Program-made: the position numbers and the translations under genes
The notes under the pieces: generated by a model
What the model saw: only the letters and a program-made list of their open reading frames with translations
Databases searched by the model: none
What the model was told of the DNA's origin: nothing
Shown: piece by piece, positions 46,602 through 60,677 of the stretch
Numbering within the stretch: position 1 is the first letter of the stretch
Layout of the letters: each line of letters starts with the position of its first letter
Assembly: GCA_029891385.1 (NCBI GenBank)
Contig: CM057225.1
Coordinates: 8,436,560-8,500,559 of the forward strand
Reading direction: 5' to 3'
From: Erythroxylum novogranatense
Taxonomy: Eukaryota > Streptophyta > Magnoliopsida > Malpighiales > Erythroxylaceae
Length of the DNA stretch: 64,000 bases

Positions 46602-47424
46602 CCAGTAATAGGATCTTACTTGGGCGTATGTGTATGAATGATTTGCATGAGTAATTGATAAGAGTTTGATAGGCTGAAGTTGAATTTGTGAGAATGTGCT
46701 AAGTGATTATTTGATGTTGGTGATGAGTGATGATTGATTATAAATGGAAATTGAGAGGATAATCTCATGATGAAAATGGATGAATGGACTTCGGATGTAC
46801 ATTTGTGAGATGAAATAAGAAATACTTGAAGGATAGAATTAAATGATATGAAGGTATGACATGAAATATTTGAATAATTAAATTGATTGTTGAACAAAGT
46901 GACGAGAATTATGATTGATTTTAGGAATGTTACGGAACTAGAAATTCTTGATGAATAAGGATAAATTGATTTGATTATGCTTTTGAGAGATGCAAATTTT
47001 TAAAGATGAGATAACTTGATGCTTGAATATACATTTGTGAGATGAAATGAGACATGCTTGAAAGATGAAATTGGTGATAAAGATATATGTGTAGGAGTTC
47101 GCGATTGATTTTAAATGATGATTTTGGTCCATATTAAGAGTCATTAAAAGTGGATCATTGACTTGCGTAAAAAACGTTAAGGAATATTGAGTTGTAGAAA
47201 TAGTGAGTTTGATATGATCTTAGATGGAGTATTTGATATAAGAATTGAGAAATTGTGAAGAGATTGAGAAATATGTATGAGAAGGAAATTAGATAAGCAA
47301 AGTGATTAATTATGATTCGATCCGACAAATTAATGATATCATAAATTGATTGAGAAAAGTGATTGTATGATTAGATAAAAAATATTATGTTCTTAAGTGT
47401 GAATTTCGAGGACGAAATTCTTTT

Positions 47425-47438
47425 AAGAGGGGGAGAAA
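47425..47438 (+). promoter_or_regulatory. Polypurine tract 1
   Basis: AAGAGGGGGAGAAA directly before TGTTGG at 47439. The equivalents precede 54042 and 62995; the last has lost one G. Confidence 0.85.
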
Positions 47439-50400
47439 TGTTGGACCCCTAACTTTTGGTGAAAATTAGAAATATTAAAATGAATTTAAATGAGAAAGAA
47501 ATTGGTAAGAAAATTTATGAATTTAAGAAAATTTGATGAATTTGAGAAAAATATATGAGAAAAGAATTGTTTAGTTTTGATGACTTCAATATTTGAGTCG
47601 ATTTGTATGGGTTATGAAAGTTTAAGAGAATGAGTTGATTTGAAATGGAAGTTAAAAATTGAGAACTAAAGAGAAAAGTGTAAAAATTTGAAGAATTAAG
47701 AAAAGCTTGACTTTTTGGAGTTAAAAGTTGACTTTTTGTGTTGGATTCCGTGGTATAACCCGCAAACACAAGGTGGGGTATAACCCCCAAACTCCTACGG
47801 GTGGGGTGTGGGGTCCAACATCAAATCACTTGGATATGTTATGTATTTTTGATTTGTTACTTTGGAAAGCATTGTTATGTGACCTTTGAAATTATTTATG
47901 AATGTTTGAAAAGTTGAGAAGTTTGAAAAATAAGCCTTTGTGCAAAACTTTGTAGAAGATGATTTCTGCTTATGTTTTCCTTTTATAAATGTGGTACCCA
48001 TTGAGCTTTCAAGCTCACCCCACCTTTCATCCCCATCTCCAGGGTTCGAGCAGGAGATCGGATGAGGGAAGGTCAAGACATTTGTTCGATTTTGCTCATT
48101 TTGATGTTTGGTGACTTTTGGGATTTTTTGTATAGGTTTTGTATATGGCTTAATTTGCCATTATGTAATTTAAGCAATTATTTCAGGTTGTATTGACTTA
48201 TAACTAGTTATACCAAATTGAGATATAAATGTGACTTGGTTTATGTATTTTTGCTTTCGGAATTGTATGTAGACGTATGAATGGTTTTGGTATGTGAATA
48301 GAATGGGATATGAATGGCAATTGAATGTAATTATAACTTGAGATATGATTGTGATTGTGTATGAATGAAGAGAGATGATTATGTTGGCTGTTTTGAGATC
48401 ATTGAAGTGGTTAAGATTAGATTTGCGTTTGTTGCTGTTGAAATTCCGGACGGGGGGTCCTATTCGCTTTTGTGTGCTGATTGGTTGTGATATTAGAAGT
48501 GTATTTTGCCTTTGCAAATTTTTGGACTGTTCAAAATGCAGCCGTTATAGTGCCCGATTTTCGATAAAATCGGGTTATGGCAAAGTAAGATTCAGAATAG
48601 ATTTTGTTATAAATGAGATAAGATTTGGTATGAATTGAGATTTAGTTGAGGATAAAATTTCCAGTGGGAAACTAGTATAAGTTTGATTCATATAAGATTG
48701 ATTAGGAATGAAAGGAATGAAATAGAAAGATAGAAAAAAAAATTTACCGGTTTTCGGGTTGGGTTTTAGTCTAAGGTTTCCATCGCGACCGTTTTTTATT
48801 TTCGCTTCGGATGTCGGATCCATTCTTTTGCATTTCGCTTTTGTTTCCATTTGACTTTCTGTTGGGACCCGATCCGGGAACCGGATCTCAACCGAAAAAC
48901 GGAAAACGAAAGTACCGAAGCAAAACGAAGCGAAGCGAAATCGATACTTAACAAACGGAGCCGACATCCGAGAACAATCAAGAACACATAAACACATTCG
49001 CGTTGAAACCTAGACTATCAAACCGGTATAAATTTTTTCTTTTTTTCCCATATTTCATTCCTTTTCTTTACTCAATCACATTCAAATCATCATCAATCCA
49101 TACAATTTTCTTTTTGGAAATTTATCCTCATATAACACTCAATTCATATAATTTGTCTTAATCACGCAAATCTCATCTTTACCAAACTAACTTCTTAATT
49201 CTTATTCTTATCTTAACCCGATTTTTACCGAAAATCCAAAGATAACTATTTGTATTTTGACAGCCCAAAATTCTGCAAAGGCAAAATACACTTCTAATAT
49301 CTCAACCCAACAACACAAATCAACATCGGACCTCCGTTCGAATCCAAACACCAAGTAAACGCACATCTAAACCTAACACTTCAAAAATCCTCAATCGATC
49401 ATATAAAATCTCAATCAATCCCAACCACATTCAATATCTCAAATCCATATGCAAAATCCACATTCAATATCCAATTACATACATAAACCATAAGCATACT
49501 CGGTTATGATCATAAAATCAATATCCAAGTCTCAATTCTATACATCCCGTAATAAGCGCTTTATATACACAAAAGGCAATTCAAGCCAAAACAATATCAA
49601 TTCTCAATTTATACAAAAATACAAATGCGAAAAATCGAACTTGACGCTCTTTCATCCGATCTCACGCTCGAAACACAGAGCGAGGATGAAAGGGGTGAGC
49701 TGAAGCTCGTGGATAACATATTTATAAAATGAATAATAAGCGAAATCATTTTCATAACTTTTAGCCAAAGGGCTTATCTTTTACAAACTTTTCAACTTTT
49801 CGAGCATTTTCTTCAAACCTTTCAATTTTCCAAACTTTTCGGATCAAATTTCTATAATTTCATGGTTGAAAACCCTTTTCTCATTTCTCAAAATTTCTCA
49901 TAAACATGAAAGTGCAATCACATCGAGATCACAAAACACATAAGCTCTTAACTCAATACATAAAACACATCAAACGGTTTGGGTTGGTCCTATCGAGCGT
50001 CTTGCACATTCCGCATATCGGTTACATCGGTACCGTGAACGAGAGGAGTCCGAATCGAAACTCGTAAGCTACTTGCGGGCGTAGGAGAAGGCTATAAACA
50101 AGTAGAGGCAATTGCACCGACTCACAAAAGGACTGACCAAACCCACATAACACATAAGCGGAAGAGAATTCAAATTGCCCAAGGCATTTTTCAAAATCTT
50201 GATTTTCTAAATCTTCATATCATCATATCAAATCGTGTCAAAATGCTTGACACATGCACACATATTCACATTCATTTGTATAACAATCATATTCAATTAC
50301 TCAATTAATCGAATATCAATCAAATGCATAAAAAGGAATGCAACTTTTTCTTTCAACCCACAATCAACATATATTAATGCATAAAACAGCATGGTTCACA

Positions 50401-53182
50401 TTTTTCAAAAATGCGAAAACACAATTTTCATAAATCTCGTATTCTCAATTTTTCTACAATTTTCCCGAATCATTTTCAAACATTTTAACGTAACCCTTTG
50501 AATAATTATTTTCAAATCCTTTAAAAACATAATTTCTGAAATATTATTCTTTTCTTGATTTTTCAAAATCACATAATTTACTCATAATTCAAAATATAAA
50601 TACATCACCCACCTCGAATTGACGCTAATACTTTGTCCAATGCATCGAATCTCCAAATTCCTTCTTCTTTCCTCAACCTTAAAATTCCCTAAGCCATAAT
50701 TATCCAAAATAAATATTATAATTCACTTAATTCTTCAAATTGGACTTAGAAAACATCAATTCCATATAAAATCAATCTATCTAAATCATAAATTCCAAAA
50801 ATCTCCAAATCTTAAAATTGGCCTAAACCAATTTGTACAAATTCAATATCATAATTCACAAATTCTTCAAAATTGGTTTCATATATCACCAACCCATATC
50901 ATTATCTATAATTCTACTCCAAAATTTCACAAATTTCTCAAACACAAAATTAAGCCTAAATCTTAAACAAATTTCCATCCAAAATTAAACACAACCTAAG
51001 GCATATATATTAAAATCAACTTCATAAATCACAAACCCATCTCATATTTCATGATTCTAAACCAAAATTCATTAAAACTTAAAGACAAAATTCACCTCTT
51101 ACCTTCCTCTTCTCGATTTTCGGATTTTGCTTGGCTTTGAAGGAAACCTTCATCATCTTTCATCCTCTTTCCATGAAATCAACTGAAAATCAAGCTTGAA
51201 GTCTCCAAAAATTAAAATCCCTAAGCTCTCTCTTCCTCTCCCATCACCGAAACTTCATTCTCCTCTTCTCTCATTCTTTCTCCCATACAAAAGCAACTCC
51301 TCATTCTTTCTCATCTTCTTTTCTTATTTTTTCTTGTAAGTTTCGTGGGTCTCCAGCTCTTTTATTTCACCCTAAACGACAGCCACTTGTGAGTTTTGCC
51401 ATGTCATTAAAATGGAGGGTAAATGACCCTTTGCCCTCACTTATTTGCCTATTTCCAAGTTTGCCCTCGCACTTTCTTTAAAATCTGATGCTTTGCGTCC
51501 TAGTTTCGGGCAACTAAACGAAATAATTTGGACAAACTTTCTACTAAATAATTGTTCCTCTCGATCATACGAATCCAACGAAACTGACAGCACTCAATTC
51601 GGATCAGAAACGAAGAAGTTATAGCCGAAATACTATTGGACCTTCACAAAATCCGAGACTGAACATTACGCTAATTTAATTCCAGAAATTAACAATCTTA
51701 GTGATGAAATTAAATTTCGACCCCTTCACAAGAGTTGTAGCCCTATATCTTAATTTTATATGCCCTCAAGAATCAACTCAATCGGAGTTGAACAGCTCCC
51801 GAAAATCGCAAAATACTGGACTATATTCAGAAAATTATCCAACTTATAACCTATAACTAAATCTCTTACTTTGGTTCAATCAATCTCTTTCCATTTAATC
51901 TCCTAAAAATCATAATTCTTCATAAAAATGAAATTAATTGTCTTAGGAATCCAACGCTTCGAGAATCAAATCAATCGGATGTCGGACGAAGGAATTATAA
52001 GCAAAAGATTACAAAAGGGATCGGATTAAAAACAAAGTACGGAACTTCAAAACCGAACTTTCAAAAATCATATCTCTCGATCCCGAACTCGGAATTTGAT
52101 AAATTTGATGTCAATAAAAAGATCAAAGGAATATCTACAACTTCCCTGAAGTACTCAAAATCAAATTAGGTCTCGAAAGAGGACAAAACGTCAATCAAAG
52201 ATTCTGTCTAAAACAGCTTTTCCTAAACGACTTCCAATTTTTAATCGCTCATAACTCCTAGCCCCGATATCGAAAAATTGCAAACTTTATATCAATGGAA
52301 AGATAAAAACATCATATAAAACTTTTATGAAGACTACTTACTCCAATTCAGACTAAATCCATACGACGAGTGGCCTCGAAGCATAGAACACACAAATCTA
52401 TACTTAATAGCATTTTCAAAACAAAGCATATCTTCAGAAATTCATATCTCTCAATCCCGACATCGAAAAATAGCAAACTTTATGTCCAAAAAAAGCTCTC
52501 GACAGAGGCTACAATTTTCATGTTGATCATATTCTTGAATTTTGCCTAAATTAAAAAGTCAACTTTTTCTTCAAAAAGTCAAACTCTAAGCGGACTTTGA
52601 CTGATCATAACTCTCACTTCCGATATCGAAAAATATCAAACTTTATGGCCACTGAAAACTCTTAACAAACTCTACGAGTTTCTTGTAGATTATTTTCTCA
52701 AATTTTTCCTAAAACAAAAAGTCAACTCTCGCAAGTCAAACTTTTATCTCCAAAAGTCAACTTTCTTAATTTTTCAAATTCTCTCACTTTTCTCTTTATT
52801 TCTTGATTTTCTACTAACTTTTCAATCAATTCATTCGCTTAAACTTTCATAACCCATACAAATCTCCACAATTATCAAATACATTGAAAACTCATAATTC
52901 TTTTCTCAAAATTTCCTTAAAGCAAAATTTCATCTATAACATAATACTTAAACAAAACACTCATTCAATTTCATTTACTATTTCTAAATTCTAATTAAAT
53001 ATCGGGGTCCAACACTTTCATTTGTTTGCGAGCGCGTTTGCTACCTCTGCCTTCGTTTTGCATCCGTTCATTCGCTTCGGTTCTTTGTGCTTCCGCTTTT
53101 CAGTTCCGCAAGTTTCCATTCATTTTCTGTTTTCCGATTCGCTTTTTCGGTTGGGATCCGATTTCGAGATCGGGTTCCAACA
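47439..53182 (+). repeat. Array LTR 2, with 3.76 kb internal deletion and nested solo LTR
   Basis: Matches LTR 1 for about 300 bp, then jumps at 47731-47740 from the equivalent of about 41545 to the equivalent of about 45301. Subtracting the nested solo LTR and its duplication leaves 1584 bp; adding the deletion gives about 5.34 kb, the size of LTR 1. Confidence 0.9.
48860..53014 (-). repeat. Solo LTR nested in array LTR 2, 4155 bp
   Basis: The left edge is TGTTGGGACCC and the right edge is GGGGTCCAACA. CTTTC lies at 48855-48859 and again at 53015-53019, a perfect 5 bp target duplication. It is a diverged, inverted member of the same LTR superfamily as its host; the minus-strand start TGTTGGACCCCGATAT and related inner blocks such as 51600-52000 and 52300-52700 show this. 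No coding sequence is supported. Confidence 0.95.
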
Positions 53183-54041
53183 TAGATGGTATCAGAGCCC
53201 AGTAATAGGATCTTACTTGGGCGTATGTGTATGAATGATTTGCATGAGTAATTGATAAGAGTTTGATAGGCTGAAGTTGAATTTGTGAGAATGTGCTAAG
53301 TGATTATTTGATGTTGGTGATGAGTGATGATTGATTATAAATGGAAATTGAGAGGATAATCTCATTATGAAAATGGATGAATGGACTTCGGATGTACATT
53401 TGTGAGATGAAATAAGAAATACTTGAAGGATAGAATTAAATGATATGAAGGTATGACATGAAATATTTGAATAATTAAATTGATTGTTGAACAAAGTGAC
53501 GAGAATTATGATTGATTTTAGGAATGTTACGGAACTAGAAATTCTTGATGAATAAGGATAAATTGATTTGATTATGCTTTTGAGAGATGCAAATTTTTAA
53601 AAGATGAGATAACTTGATGCTTGAATATACATTTGTGAGATGAAATGAGACATGCTTGAAAGATGAAATTGGTGATAAAGATATATGTGTAGGAGTTCAA
53701 GCGATTGATTTTAAATGATGATTTTGGTCCATATTAAGAGTCATTAAGAAGTGGATCATTGACTTGCGTAAAAAAAACGTTAAGGAATATTGAGTTGTAG
53801 AAATAGTGAGTTTGATATGATCTTAGATGGAGTATTTGATATAAGAATTGAGAAATTGTGAAGAGATTGAGAAATATGTATGAGAAGGAAATTAGATAAG
53901 CAAAGTGATTAATTATGATTCGATCCGACAAATTAATGATATCTTAAATTGATTGAGAAAAGTGATTGTATGATTAGATAAGAAATATTATGTTCTTAAG
54001 TGTGAATTTCGAGGACGAAATTCTTTTAAGAGGGGGAGAAA
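53183..54041 (+). other. Array internal region 2, 859 bp, non-coding
   Basis: Nearly identical to internal region 1 (for example 53201-53520 versus 46604-46923), with small indels. The PBS is at 53187-53198 and the purine tract ends at 54041. No coding motif. Confidence 0.85.
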
Positions 54042-57000
54042 TGTTGGACACGAACTTTTGGTGAAAATTAGAAATATTAAAATGAATTTAAATGAGAAAG
54101 AAATTGGTGAGAAAATTTATGAATTTAAGAAAATTTGATGAATTTGAGAAAAATATATGAGAAAAAAATTGTTTAGTTTTGATGACTTCAATATTTGAGT
54201 CGATTTGTATAGGTTATGAAAGTTTAAGAGAATGAGTTGATTTGAAATGGAAGTTAAAATTGAGAAATAAAGAGAAAAGTGTAAAAATTTGAAGAATTAA
54301 GAAAGTTTGACTTTTTGGGGTTAAAAGTTGACTTTTGATTTAGGCCAAATTGGAGAAAATGATCTTCATGAAACTTGTAGCTTATGTTAAGAGTTTTCCG
54401 TCGTCATAAAGTTTGATATTTTTCAATATCGGGAGAAAAAGTTATGATCAATCAAAGTTTGTTTTGTAAAAATGACCATAAGTGTATATATGTGTGTGTT
54501 CTATGCTTCGAGGCCACTCGTCGTGAGGATTTAGTCTGAATTGGAGTAAGTGGTCTACATGAAAATTGTAGCTTGTCTATCAATCTTTCCGACGCTATCA
54601 AGCATACAATATTTGGATGTGAGAATTGGAAGATATGAATGTTGAAAGTTTGGAGTTTGTTTAGGTGATGTTTAACAGGGCAGTAACTTTGACTAGGTTT
54701 TTGACCCCTTTAGAGATGAAATTGATTTTTGAGTTCTTCATGAAAGTTGTAGATCTTCCTTTCATCTTTCCATCGACACTAAATTTGTCAAATTTGGAGT
54801 TCAGAATCAAGAGTTACGATTTTTGAAAAATTCGATTATATATGTATAATTGAGATTCTATTCTTTTGCTTTTGATCCTATCCCTTTTCAATCTTTTGCT
54901 TATAATTCCTTCGTCCGACATCCGATTGATTCGATTTTTGAAGCGTTGGATTCCTAAGACATTTAGTTACTCCTTCATGAGTAATTATGATTTTTAGGAG
55001 ATTAAATGGAAAGAGATTGATTGAACCATAGTGAGAGGGTTGTTTAAAGGCTATGAGTTAGATAATTTTCTTAACATGATTCAGTATTTTGCAAATTTTG
55101 GGAGTTGTGGAGCTCCGATTGAGTTGATTCTTGAGGCAGATTAAAATTAAGATATGGGGATACAAATCTTGTGAATGGATCGAAATTTGATTTCATCCCT
55201 AAGATTATTAATTTCTGGAAGGAAGCTTGAATTAATGTTCAGTCCCGATTTTGTAAAGGTCCGAAAGTATTTTGGCCATAACTTCTTCGTTTCTAAACCG
55301 ATTAGAGCGTTTTTGGTGGAGTTGGAAACACAAGACATCGAGGAACATTTTTCAAGAAGAAAGTTTCACCAAATTATGTCATTTACCTGTCCAAAATTTG
55401 GAAGCCAGATGGTTGTTTTTAAAATGAAATGTGCAGGGGCAGATATGGAACATCACTTAAAGGGAAAAGTTTTAGGCTTGCATGGAGGGGCAATTAGGTC
55501 TATTGTCATTCTTTAAATGGAACACATGAAGGGGGTGTCGTTTTGAACAAGGAGGGAGCAGCAGATACACGAAAATTTCATAGGAAAATAAAGAAAGAAA
55601 CGATAGAGAGGAAGAGAAGAAGAAGAAGAAGGAGAATCGAACGAAGTGGAGAAGAAGGGAGGAGAAGCAAGTTTCGACTTTTCTCCAAGTTTCTAAGAGG
55701 GTTTTCGTTGATTTCAAGAGGAAAAGCATGGAACAAGGTGAAAGCTCCATGACAAGCCAATAAATCTGAAAATGGAGGAGAAAAGGTAAGAGAGAAAGTT
55801 TGGATTTTGAATCTTTTGATGAGTTTATTGGTTTAGGTAGTTTGGAAAGGTTATGGATTGAGTTTTCCTATGGTTACTTGAAGGGATTATGCTATGATTA
55901 TGTTTAATTTTGGATTATGGTGAGTTAGGGATTATGCCCAATTTTTGGGGATTTGGGGTTTGTTGAAATTATTGATTTAGATAGCTTAGAAATTTGATCA
56001 ATTGGTGAATTCTAAGTTAATTTGAGTAATTATGTATTTTGATGTTGAATTTGGATGTTTATGGCTTAGGAAATGTTTAATTGAAGGAAAGAAGGAAGCT
56101 TTGGAGAAATTGAGGTGTGGATCAAGATTCTAGCATGGTATTAAGGTGGGTAGCATGTTTATTTTTTATTTATAAGTTGTATATGAGTTTTCAAAAAAAA
56201 TATAGAAAACGAAAAATATTTTTAAACTCTTATTTTTCGAACGATTAATTTTTTTGAAATGACTTAAGAAAATTGCATAAATTGGTTGAATTCATTGTGA
56301 TTGATTTATTGAGATTTTAATATGATAATTTGTGTGACCTTGTGATTTTATGAATGTTTTGGAAATTCTAAAGTGTTGCTTTCTTTGATTTTTACAAATT
56401 GAGCAATTCTTTGTGTTTGAACAATTGAAAATAGTTATGAGAATTGTGGTGGTGGTTATGTGCGTAAATGGAATGGAGGTGAAGATATTTCTATGATTTT
56501 GACTTAGGAGGAGAAAGCAGTGACATAAGTGGAAGCAACAAGTTTGGAAGTATACAAGTAAAGTAAAATTGAAAGGTTGAAATTGGAAACTTAGGAGGAT
56601 TGTTTATGTGTTGTGATGAGGTTATGTTTTAGTATACAAAGATATTAGTGGAATTGAGATTAAAACTTCAAGATGGTGATATGTTTACGTTTCTAAATTG
56701 ACTCGGTATGTAGAGTAGATTATGAAACAAATGATAGTGATATATGGAGAAGTTCTCATGGTGATGTCGATTAGTTGTTAGGAATACATATCCTATAATG
56801 GGGTTACAGTAGTGAATAATGCGATTAAATACATATGAAATATATATATGTGGATATAGGATAGGAGATGATCTATGACCTTATAGTTAAAAATCATGAG
56901 ATGAATCGAGTAAATGAATATGTTTCTTATTTCATTGAGTTTTATTTTAAAGAGTATTGATCATGTATGGTGCGACATAAATTGAAATTATTGAACCATC

Positions 57001-57839
57001 TGAATAGTGAAAGTGATCTTATGGAGGTATTAGGAGTAGCTAAACAACATTGACAAACATAGTGGATTGACAAAATCATGGAAGCTGTGTAGATAATTGA
57101 GATAAGAAATCATAATGCGTGAATAAAATGTTCCAATTCGAGGCGATAAAAGAAGTGATAGGATTAAGTCGAACATCATGTAGTGGCTAAGAATATAAAA
57201 ATTAAGTGATTGAATGTTGAATTGTTGGCGGTTTCTGATTATGTACATTCGACTTCACATACGAAAACACTATCTAGTGATTTCATTAGAATGCTTCATA
57301 AAATTTAGATGACAAAGGTTAAAATTGGTTAAATGTTATATTGATTGGAGAGGTGGTTGACAAATGAACTCGATGGGTAGTAGAAATTAAGCGCAAGGAA
57401 GATGAATAAATCGGTGAATCCCATAAAAATATGGAACACAGTGAGACGACTATAAGGGTTATATGTCTGATATTAAAATGAAGCGACATTGTTATATTGA
57501 GATAGTCTTATTGATAAAAGATTTCTTAGATTGAAATGTGATACACATGAGTATATTTAAGAAATGTTATGTGATATGATGTTGGTGTTATCGACAAGTG
57601 AACTTTGTGAGTGAGTTGATTAAAGGAGAAATTATTACATGCATTGTTTTTTCTTTTGAATGATTTGGCGATGTTGTGGAAAAATGGTTTGATAATTTGA
57701 ATGATCGTTTATGATTTTTGGAATGTGTGAAATTTTGTGAATGTCGAGTGTCTAATATGAAGCGATGTGAAAAACTTTAAGTTTTTTAAAATATGCCTTG
57801 GGAGTTCAATTTTTGAGCATGAATTATGTGTATTATATA

Positions 57840-60677
57840 TGCGACATCCCACTACCATAAGGCAAATACCGAACACCGAAGGACATTGATACATACCTTA
57901 TGACAATGGTATGTTGGAGCAAAAACATATCCGACTTACATGGCAATCCAACAAACACATGGCATCATCTACGCACTCAAAGTAACTAAATTTTAAAACC
58001 ATTTAAATCCTTTCATTCATAAAGTTTACTTGATACCAAAGACTAAGCGTAAAAGCATACAATACTGACAAAATGACAAAATAAGGCTAGAACAATTACG
58101 GTGTCGGTGACGGACCTCAGAGCCATATCTCTAACCAAAAGATTTCTTAAGTCACGACTAAGGAACTAGGTCTCCTAACTCGTACTGAAAAGCCACATTG
58201 CAAATTTTGATGAGTTTTGCAAACTCCATAGAGTGAACCATCATTGATGAATTCACGGATCATAAGCACACATTACATAATTCACAAACATTCATAAGCG
58301 GATACATTTATGATTCAAAACTCACAATCAGGTGTAACATTTAATCATTGCCAAGCAGATCATATATAAACAAAACATATGCATATGGGACTCACATTCG
58401 TTCTTATTGTTGTGTTGAATGCCTATCACATACTTATACGATTCTTTGGCCCGTAGAACTTAATGAGAATAGAATCACGGAGCATAGCTCTACGTGCATA
58501 CACATATATCACGAGTAAAGCTCTACGTGGAAGCGCTTCATCTGGGTAATTCAAGTCGCGCGCTTTATACGAGCATGCATTTTATGAAATGCATCAATCG
58601 AATATCGCGTGTATCACGATCACATGTTCAACAAATCTCATAATCATCGGACCTAATCGACATTCAACTTTAGTTGAGGATTCACATAACATTTATAATC
58701 ACGTTCGAATTCCGCCATAAACAAAGTCACAATCAAAGCACTACAATACATTTCCAAATATTGATCTCCTCGGACAATTTAAGTCCGAATTCATAATTAA
58801 ATGTAAGCAATAAAACAATATTGGAAGCTTAAACAAATCAAATTAAATCAATCCTAGGAAAACATCTAGGTTGACTCACGATGCGCTCAATAAGCTATTG
58901 CTGGATGGTCAGCAATGTCGATTGGCGTCCGATATGCTCCTCTAAAATAGGCAAAACACATTCACAAATATCACACTTTGCATAATTGCAAATGTTCTTT
59001 CATAAAAATATCAATGTATAGAATGTATGCACAATGCATGTTCAATGACAATTCGGGGTGCAATAATGCGATCCTTATCAAAATCATTTAGGAATCAAAT
59101 CCTCATTAATACCATGTATTCTTACAATTGAATTGGACGAAACAATGTCAAATAATCTCACGACTTCATTGACCACTTCAGATTTTTCCTATAGAACATA
59201 TTTGGATCAACTTTCCATACTAAATTAGATCAGGTAAATGACAAAATTAGACAAAACTTCCTTCTGTAACGTTGTTCCCCCATTTTTTAGCTTTCTAAGG
59301 ACACCAAAATCGTTTAATTTGGATCAGTATACCAAGAGATATCCTCGAAATATTCCAGACGGTTCATAAGTTCCAAAAAAAATTCATACCTCAACTTACA
59401 ACCAAATTTTGAAACTATTAGAGGCATAATTAAAACTCCATTTCTTCATAAACGTTGTAGCCCTAAGTCTCTAGTTTACAGGGAATCAAGAATCACCCAA
59501 ATTGAATCAGTATAGAAAGTTATGGTCAAAATCTGAAAGCATATTTGGTGTCAAAGATGGTGCTTTCGTGCGACGTGGGGAAAATATGAGGTCATGACGA
59601 ACAGCCCAAAATTTGATTTTCTTGGGATTTTACAACGTTCTCATAGCGAGTTCAGGGGTCACCTAAATCATGGCGAGGAAGAAAATGAGCGTCATGGCGA
59701 GGAAAAATGGACGTCGCGACGAATAAACAAAATAAGCTACGTTACGGCGTACGGTTCTGCAACTCGTCTTCCCAATTTCTTTTCCAGACTTCTCACTTCT
59801 ATACCCAAAACAATCTCTAAAACTTCACTCCAATAAACTCCTAACCCAGTTGAAACATTTACATAAGATCAAACTCAAGATTCATTCTTAAACATCAAAT
59901 CCGATCTTCACATGCGGTTCCTTCTCTTGATAAACATCGGACAAGAGTGTTTGCATGTTCATTTCGACTATCCCAAAACCCGAACAGAGTGTAAACATTC
60001 ATAGATTTTCAGACACTCTTCTGTATCTCATCTCAAATTAAACAGATCTCATTTCCTACTTTGCTGAACACATTCTTATTTCACAGATTCGACCATTTAG
60101 TTCATTCATCACCGAAACTTAGCTTCCATAACCTCACATGCATGCATTCAACTCCACTATAAAACATCATTTAACAACAACAACACTCAACTAAAACATA
60201 ACTTACCTGAATCGGCTAAGAATTCCAGCAAGGAGGACCGATTACAAGCAACAAAAGTCCCATGATTTCTTCGGTTTCAGTGTTTCATCACTAGAATCCT
60301 TGCATGCATTTTCCTAACTCAACTCATACTCGTGTATACCATACATGCCTTACACGTGTCTTCTCTAACATAAGCCATTTGTCACACAATAATTAGTCCA
60401 CATGTCACTCTATAATTGGCCCATAAATCAATATTTTCACAAAATTCACTAAAAATCCCAAAATGTCCTAATTAATACCAACATCACCAAAACACATTTT
60501 AATCACAATTTATAATTCAATTGTACCCGGAAATGTCAAGGAATGCATGTACAATCATATAAATGTGCAAAAATGTGCATGTCACAAATAATCATGCATG
60601 ATGTGCATTTTTCTAATTTCTCATCAATTAATCAAAAATCACAATTCTAGCCCTAGCATGGGTAACGGGATGTTACA
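57840..60677 (-). repeat. Solo LTR (type D) nested in array LTR 3, 2838 bp
   Basis: The left edge is TGCGACATCCC and the right edge is GGGATGTTACA. Flanks are ATATA (57835-57839) and ATATG (60678-60682). The empty site in LTR 1 (about 45098-45116) reads GTGTATTATATGGGTTTGG, so the original target was ATATG and the left copy has mutated. It contains a hairpin GAGC-ATA-GCTC (58480-58490) and a GC-rich cassette (about 59560-59760). No gene is supported. Confidence 0.9.
59560..59760. repeat. GC-rich cassette in LTR D
   Basis: Contains CATGGCGAGGAA twice (about 59669 and 59693), GTCATGACG and one CGTCGCGACG palindrome (about 59712-59721). It is a diluted version of the cassette at 20535-20770. 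Confidence 0.6.

Larger units (their letters stand above)
46586..47438 (+). other. Array internal region 1, 853 bp, non-coding
   Basis: Runs from the PBS to the purine tract with no gag or pol motif. Its 3' end (GTGAATTTCGAGGACGAAAT and following) resembles the sequence found just upstream of the PPT in chromoviruses, suggesting derivation by deletion. A 93-codon antisense frame recurs in all three copies but shows no codon-level conservation. Confidence 0.85.

Noticed and set aside
46616..46897. 93-codon antisense frame repeated nearly unchanged at 46616-46897, 53213-53494 and 62173-62454
   Set aside because: It lies in the non-coding internal region of three recently duplicated array units. 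The sharing reflects duplication; the frame has AT-rich composition, no domain and no codon-biased differences.
59594..59836. 80-codon frame in solo LTR D
   Set aside because: Falls in the GC-rich cassette of an LTR; no homology to a protein family seen.
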